From positions 12,354,001 to 12,418,000 of the forward strand of contig NZ_CP114040.1 in assembly GCF_026965555.1 (NCBI RefSeq): a DNA stretch of 64,000 nt. The letters are read 5' to 3'. This stretch comes from Nannocystis punicea (GTDB lineage Bacteria; Myxococcota_A; Polyangia; Nannocystales; Nannocystaceae). Made by a program: the position numbers and the translations under genes. Under the pieces are notes generated by a model. That model was not told the origin of the DNA and ran no database searches. It saw only the letters and a program-made list of their open reading frames with translations. Every line of letters starts with the position of its first letter. Positions within the stretch are counted from its first letter, which is position 1. Shown in pieces: positions 60,033 through 64,000 of the stretch.

Positions 60033-61073
60033 TCACTGCCAGCGCGCGCGCACGACCCAGAACCCCGGCACCTCGTGCGTCTCGATCTGCGCGCGCGTGT
60101 CCTTCAGCACCTGCACCAGGCGGCCCGAGCGGTTGACCACGAACCACGCCTCGCCGCCCTCGCGCAGCCAGCGGGGCAGGGGCTCGACCAGCGCCGCGAA
60201 CGCCTCCGGGGGCGCGTGGGTGGGCGGGTTGACCAGCGCCAGCTCGACCGTCCCGCGCCACGGGTGGGCCGCGGGCAGGCCGTCGGACAGCAGCGCCTCG
60301 ACGCGCTCGCAGCCGAGGCGGGCCGCGTTCTCGCGCACCAGGCCGGCGGCGATCACGTTGCTCTCGACCGCGAGGACATGTCCTTTCGGCCATCTTCGGG
60401 CCGCCCACAGCGCCAGCGGTCCGATGCCCGCGCCGAGGTCGACGACTCGCCGCGGCGTCGGCAGCTCGGCCGCGGCCAGCGTCGTCAGCAGCGCGCGCGT
60501 GCCGTCGTCGAGGTGTTTGCGGCAGAACACCCCGGGAGCCGACAGCAGCGGCACCTCGCCGAGCAGTGGTTCGGCGATCTCGTAGCGCACCGAGAGCAGC
60601 TCGGCGGCCGCCTTGGCGTCGAAGCGGTCCGACTTCTCGGCCGCCAGCAGGTGGTAGCCGCGGTCGCGCTCCGCGGTCTCGCACGAGCCGAGCAGCGCGG
60701 CGATCGTGCGGGCCAGCGAGGCCGCGCCCTTGTCCTTGCGGACGGCGCACAGGAGCTTGCCGCCGGGCAGCAGGACCGATGCGGCGAGGGCCAGGCAGGC
60801 CTCCGAGAAGTCCTTGCCGAGGTGCGCGCGGGGCCACACTGCGGCGGCGCGGAAGCGCGGGGTGGTGTCGACCGCCCACGGAGCGACCAGCGCCGCGGGT
60901 TCTTCCGCGGACTGCTCGCGGACATCGATGGCCCAGCGCGTGGCCTCCGGCCGCAGACCGGGCAACGGTCCGCCGAATACCAGCGCAAGCGCCTCCGGCG
61001 GCAGGTCCTGGACCGCGTGGGCGAGCAGGCGCACGCCCGGGTCGGAGGGATTAAAGAGGTTCTCGCCCTGCAC
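60033..61073 (-). CDS. RsmC/RlmG-like rRNA guanine-N2 methyltransferase
   Basis: 346 residues from ATG 61073. An N-terminal degenerate methyltransferase-like half (about 1-180) precedes the active SAM domain. That domain has motif I VVDLGAGIGPLALWAA, an acidic AVESN (motif II) and the NPPTH catalytic motif typical of RsmC/RlmG N2-guanine methyltransferases (usually NPPFH). Duplicated-domain layout and length match RsmC, which methylates 16S rRNA G1207. An exact GGACATGTCC (60374-60383) encodes KGHVLAV between motifs I and II. Confidence 0.88.
   Translation of the reverse strand: MQGENLFNPSDPGVRLLAHAVQDLPPEALALVFGGPLPGLRPEATRWAIDVREQSAEEPAALVAPWAVDTTPRFRAAAVWPRAHLGKDFSEACLALAASVLLPGGKLLCAVRKDKGAASLARTIAALLGSCETAERDRGYHLLAAEKSDRFDAKAAAELLSVRYEIAEPLLGEVPLLSAPGVFCRKHLDDGTRALLTTLAAAELPTPRRVVDLGAGIGPLALWAARRWPKGHVLAVESNVIAAGLVRENAARLGCERVEALLSDGLPAAHPWRGTVELALVNPPTHAPPEAFAALVEPLPRWLREGGEAWFVVNRSGRLVQVLKDTRAQIETHEVPGFWVVRARWQ
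60374..60383. repeat. GGACATGTCC core in CDS
   Basis: Exact 10-mer in the SAM domain of the RsmC-like gene, read on the minus strand as Gly-His-Val, the same frame as in the nuclease gene at 14940. Confidence 0.7.
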
Positions 61074-61461
61074 TGCGCGGAGGGATAACAGCGGGGCGCC
61101 TGGCGCGCAATTCGCCGCATACGACGCCCGCAGTCGACGCCATCGCCCGCGTCAGCGCACACACGGACTCGACCCCCGCGAAACACCCCTGGAGCGGCCC
61201 CTGAACGCGCTGCGAGCGGCCGACGTAGCGGCGATCGGCGCCGGCTGCCAGGCAAATGCGGCCGATTGCGAGATTGGGGGTGGACCCGCGAAACGGCCCG
61301 TGTTAAAGCACCTGCGGACCCTCCGCCGACCTGGCGTGTATTCGCCGCGGTCGCCGTCGGGCCCGTGCTTGTTGGAGCTCTCGGCGACTTCGCTCGCCGC
61401 GCGGGTCCGGCTGCCGAGGCGTGGCCGACCGTGTCAGGCCCGTCATCGTCCCAGGATCTGC
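61074..61461. other. Non-coding divergent region
   Basis: About 390 bp between the divergent methyltransferase and helicase genes. No palindromic element, RNA gene or clear promoter is visible, although both promoters must lie here. Confidence 0.45.
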
Positions 61462-64000
61462 GTGTCCACACTCGAAGCGTTCCTCCCCCTGTTCGAGCCG
61501 GAGTCGCTGGCGAAGATCGCCAGCAAGAAGGCGTACGCCGCCGGCGTCGAGCTGTTCGAGGCCAAGGCCGTCAACGACATCGTCTTCGCCGGCAACTGTC
61601 TCAAAGGCAAGGTCAAGGGGACGCATCCGCAGCCGCACGCGACCACCATCAAATTTCTCGAGTCGGGCGCGGTCGAGGCGACGTGCGACTGCCCGACCTT
61701 CACCGACGGCTGGGAGAAGTTCTGCCACCACGCGGTGGCGCTGGCGCTCGCGCTGCGCAAGCAGTACCAGGCCGGCGGCGAGATCACGATGACGCAGAAC
61801 CCGTGGACCGCCGAGGTCACGGGCACCGGCGCCAACGCCCAGCGCTACACGATCGAGGCGCGGCGCGGCAACTGGCACGTCATGGCCTTCCGCGGCGGCG
61901 GCACGCCGGTCGTCAGCCGGCGCCGCTACGAGGGCATGAGCCCGGCCGACCGCGTCATCCACCATTACCTCTCGCAGGAGGTCGACGACGCCGACGACGG
62001 CGGCCACGTCATCGACGACATGGCGCTCTCGGGCCTCCTCTACTTCGCCCGCGCCGGCAGCACCGTCAGCCTCAAGGGCGTCGGCAAGCTGCAGTTCGCC
62101 GCCGAGCCGCTGACCCTGCGCGTGCGCGCCGAGCCGCGCCCCAGCGACAACAGCGTCGTCCTGCACGCCTTCCTCGAGCAGCGCAGCACCGGCCGCGACC
62201 TCGAGGTCCCCGCGGGTCGCATCATCGTCGGCGCGCCGACGTGGTTCCTCGTGCCCGAGACCGCCGAGGTCTTCCTCGTCCCCGACACCCCGCCGTGGGT
62301 GCTCGAGGCGGTCGCCAAGCAGCCGCGGATCGTCATGGACGCCCGCGTCAGCGCCCAGGCGATGGACGCCCTCAGCGAGTCGCTCAAGACCGTCGGCGTC
62401 CCGCACCAGGACCTGTTCGCGCTCGCCTCCGACTCGCGCAAGATCGACGCCATCATCGCCACCGTCGAGGGCGACGCCTCGCAGATCAAGGTCGCCCTGG
62501 CGGCCCGCTACGGCAACGTCACTCTCGGCATCACCGGCAGCGAGCCCGAGTCGGCGCGCTACACCATCAACCTCGGCGACCAGCCGCTCAGCTTCTACCG
62601 CGACGTCGAGGGCGAGGCCGTCGCGCGCAAGACGCTGACCGACCTCGGCCTCAAGTACAACCCCGACGCCGACGGCTTCATCGCCACCGGCGACGCCGCC
62701 GTCGAGTTTACGATCGTCGGCATCCCGCTGCTGCCCGAGACCTGGGAGAAGCGCGTCCCGCAGCTGCCGCGCGTGCGCAGCAAGTCGCCGACCCCGCGGC
62801 TGGCCGTGCGCAGCAAGGAGGGCAGCGTGCTCGACCTCGACGCGGTGGTCGACGTCGAGGGCGAGGAGGACCTGATCTCCTTCCGCGACCTCCTGCGCTG
62901 GCTGCACGAGGGCCGGCGGTGGATCACCCTGGCCGACGGCTCGGTCGCCAAGCTCGACCCGCAGATCCTCCAGCCCATCGCCGAGGCCGCCGGGGCGATC
63001 GAGTTCGACAAGCAGGGCCACGCCGAGATCAGCACGCTCGAGCTCGGCACCTTGACCCGCCTGCTCGGCGCCGTGCCCTCGGCCGACGTCGCCAAGGAGG
63101 TCAAGCGGTTGATGGAGAACATGACCGGCGAGCGCTCGGCCAAGGCGCCCAAGCGGGCCAAGACGCTCACCGCCAAGCTGCGCGAGTACCAGCGCTCCGG
63201 CTTCGCGTGGTTGTGGCAGCTCCACGAGAACCAGATGACCGGCATCCTGGCCGACGACATGGGCCTCGGCAAGACGGTCCAGGCGCTGGCGCTGCTGACC
63301 AAGGCCAAGGAGGAGGAGGGCGACGCGCCGACGCTGATCGTCTGCCCGACCTCGGTGCTGAGCGTGTGGAAGCAGGAGGTCAAGAAGTGGGCCCCGAGCC
63401 TCTCGCTCATGGCCTGGCACGGCGCCGAGCGGGCCGAGAACCGGCGCCTGCTCAAGAAGTCCGACATCGTCGTCACGACCTACGCCATCTTGCGCCGCGA
63501 CATCGAGGAGCTGAGCAAGATCCGCTGGCGCTACGCCCTCCTCGACGAGGCGCAGTACATCAAGAACTGGGCCACCACCACCGCCAAGAGCGCCAAGCAG
63601 CTGACCGCCGAGCACCGCCTCGCGCTCACCGGCACCCCGGTCGAGAACCACCTGGCTGACCTCTGGGCCATCTTCGACTTCCTCGCGCCCAACTTCCTCG
63701 GCAAGCTGTCCGACTTCCAGAAGAACTACGTGCGCCCGATCGAGGACGGCGACACCAAGACGCTCGAGGCCCTGCGCGCGCGCATCCGGCCGTTCGTCAT
63801 GCGCCGCAAGAAAGAGGACGTGGCCCAGGAGCTGCCGCCGAAGACCGAGCAGACGCTGTTCGTGCAGTTCGGCCGCAGCCAGCTCGGCCTCTACAACCGG
63901 ATCCTCAAGACCGCGAAGGACGAGATCAAGGGCCGCATCGAGGAGGTCGGCCTCGAGAAGTCGCAGATGACGATCCTCGCCGCGCTCACGCGCCTGCGCC
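61462..64000 (+). CDS. SWIM zinc-finger / SNF2-family DEAD-like helicase (3' end outside window)
   Basis: The frame is open from GTG 61462 (AGGA six bases upstream) to the window edge, 846 residues visible. A SWIM zinc finger lies at C75-x-C77-x10-C88-x-H90. A long middle region (about 110-560) matches the bacterial SNF2-associated linker. The SNF2 helicase follows: motif I ILADDMGLGKT (GLGKT 601-605), LIVCPTSVLSVWKQEV, motif II DEAQ (695-698), LTGTPVENHLADLW, and RPFVMRRKKEDV. The C-terminal helicase lobe begins but is cut off. Bacterial SWIM/SNF2 proteins (HepA/RapA-like) remodel RNA polymerase or DNA complexes; the exact role here is not known. The frame is clean, with no palindromic element in the visible part. 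Confidence 0.92.
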   Translation, partial: MSTLEAFLPLFEPESLAKIASKKAYAAGVELFEAKAVNDIVFAGNCLKGKVKGTHPQPHATTIKFLESGAVEATCDCPTFTDGWEKFCHHAVALALALRKQYQAGGEITMTQNPWTAEVTGTGANAQRYTIEARRGNWHVMAFRGGGTPVVSRRRYEGMSPADRVIHHYLSQEVDDADDGGHVIDDMALSGLLYFARAGSTVSLKGVGKLQFAAEPLTLRVRAEPRPSDNSVVLHAFLEQRSTGRDLEVPAGRIIVGAPTWFLVPETAEVFLVPDTPPWVLEAVAKQPRIVMDARVSAQAMDALSESLKTVGVPHQDLFALASDSRKIDAIIATVEGDASQIKVALAARYGNVTLGITGSEPESARYTINLGDQPLSFYRDVEGEAVARKTLTDLGLKYNPDADGFIATGDAAVEFTIVGIPLLPETWEKRVPQLPRVRSKSPTPRLAVRSKEGSVLDLDAVVDVEGEEDLISFRDLLRWLHEGRRWITLADGSVAKLDPQILQPIAEAAGAIEFDKQGHAEISTLELGTLTRLLGAVPSADVAKEVKRLMENMTGERSAKAPKRAKTLTAKLREYQRSGFAWLWQLHENQMTGILADDMGLGKTVQALALLTKAKEEEGDAPTLIVCPTSVLSVWKQEVKKWAPSLSLMAWHGAERAENRRLLKKSDIVVTTYAILRRDIEELSKIRWRYALLDEAQYIKNWATTTAKSAKQLTAEHRLALTGTPVENHLADLWAIFDFLAPNFLGKLSDFQKNYVRPIEDGDTKTLEALRARIRPFVMRRKKEDVAQELPPKTEQTLFVQFGRSQLGLYNRILKTAKDEIKGRIEEVGLEKSQMTILAALTRLR

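Noticed and set aside
61266..63659. 797-codon plus-strand frame across the helicase gene
   Set aside because: It is an Arg/His/Gly-rich shadow in the wrong frame. The true frame (61462 onward) shows SWIM and SNF2 motifs and runs off the window.

Overview
The window is 64 kb of very GC-rich bacterial DNA that is dense in protein-coding genes. Several traits point to the Myxococcota, most likely a Nannocystaceae-type organism (inference): strongly GC-biased third codon positions, a secreted FG-GAP protein ending in a MYXO-CTERM-like Cys/TM/Arg tail, many lipoproteins with Thr/Ser/Asp-rich tails, FHA and PAS-GGDEF-EAL signalling proteins, and a B12-dependent ribonucleotide reductase. I see no transposase, phage gene, CRISPR array or rRNA. 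Two tRNAs are present, Asp(GTC) and Arg(TCG).

Layout. 1-7.4 kb: a PAS/PAS/GGDEF/EAL protein cut by the window edge, a zinc-ribbon/lipobox protein, a VOC protein and MiaE, a lipoprotein, a histidine kinase/response regulator pair, and an acyl desaturase. 7.5-13.5 kb: two tandem paralogues of nearly 1000 residues each, built from carboxypeptidase-regulatory-like domains and ending in a PDZ domain. 14.3-19.8 kb: an SbcD/YhaO-like nuclease with its SMC-like YhaN partner. 19.9-24 kb: asparagine synthetase, a methyltransferase, tRNA-Asp and a winged-helix protein. 24-31 kb: a structured leader and NrdJ, a CtpA-type protease with a YibQ-like divergent polysaccharide deacetylase. 30.8-37 kb: an FHA protein overlapping an FG-GAP exported protein, tRNA-Arg, and a subtilase with a membrane tail. 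37-42.3 kb: bfd and bfr behind two Fur-box-like sites, a satellite-like repeat array, a lipoprotein, a degenerate S41 protease with a Crp/Fnr regulator, and a small roadblock-like protein. 43-56 kb: a second CtpA-type protease, an XRE regulator, a TonB-dependent receptor, ProC, a protein with a Cys at every third residue, a ComEA-like HhH protein, lipoproteins, an outer-membrane barrel protein, a lipase-like hydrolase and a TPR protein. 56-64 kb: a repeat-rich protein, a PA0069-type radical SAM protein, an RsmC-like methyltransferase, and a SWIM/SNF2 helicase that runs off the right edge.

The most unusual property is not a gene. A short palindromic element is sprinkled throughout the window, in coding and non-coding DNA alike. 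Its half-site is TGTCC, arranged either as TGTCC-N2-4-GGACA hairpins (often with a TTCG loop) or as the abutted palindrome GGACATGTCC. I find nine exact copies of the 10-mer by eye, plus dozens of degenerate copies with CCTGTCC, ATGTCT or CCAGG arms. Inside genes the copies keep the reading frame and are read in more than one frame. Between genes they sit at 3' ends like terminators, and in one place they form an array of about 80-bp units downstream of bfr. A second recurring pattern is tandem duplication of gene tails: the last codons and stop of bfd, the radical SAM gene, the repeat-rich gene and the methyltransferase gene reappear just downstream.

Coordinates and translations were read by hand. 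Functional calls rest on motif recognition, not on database searches.
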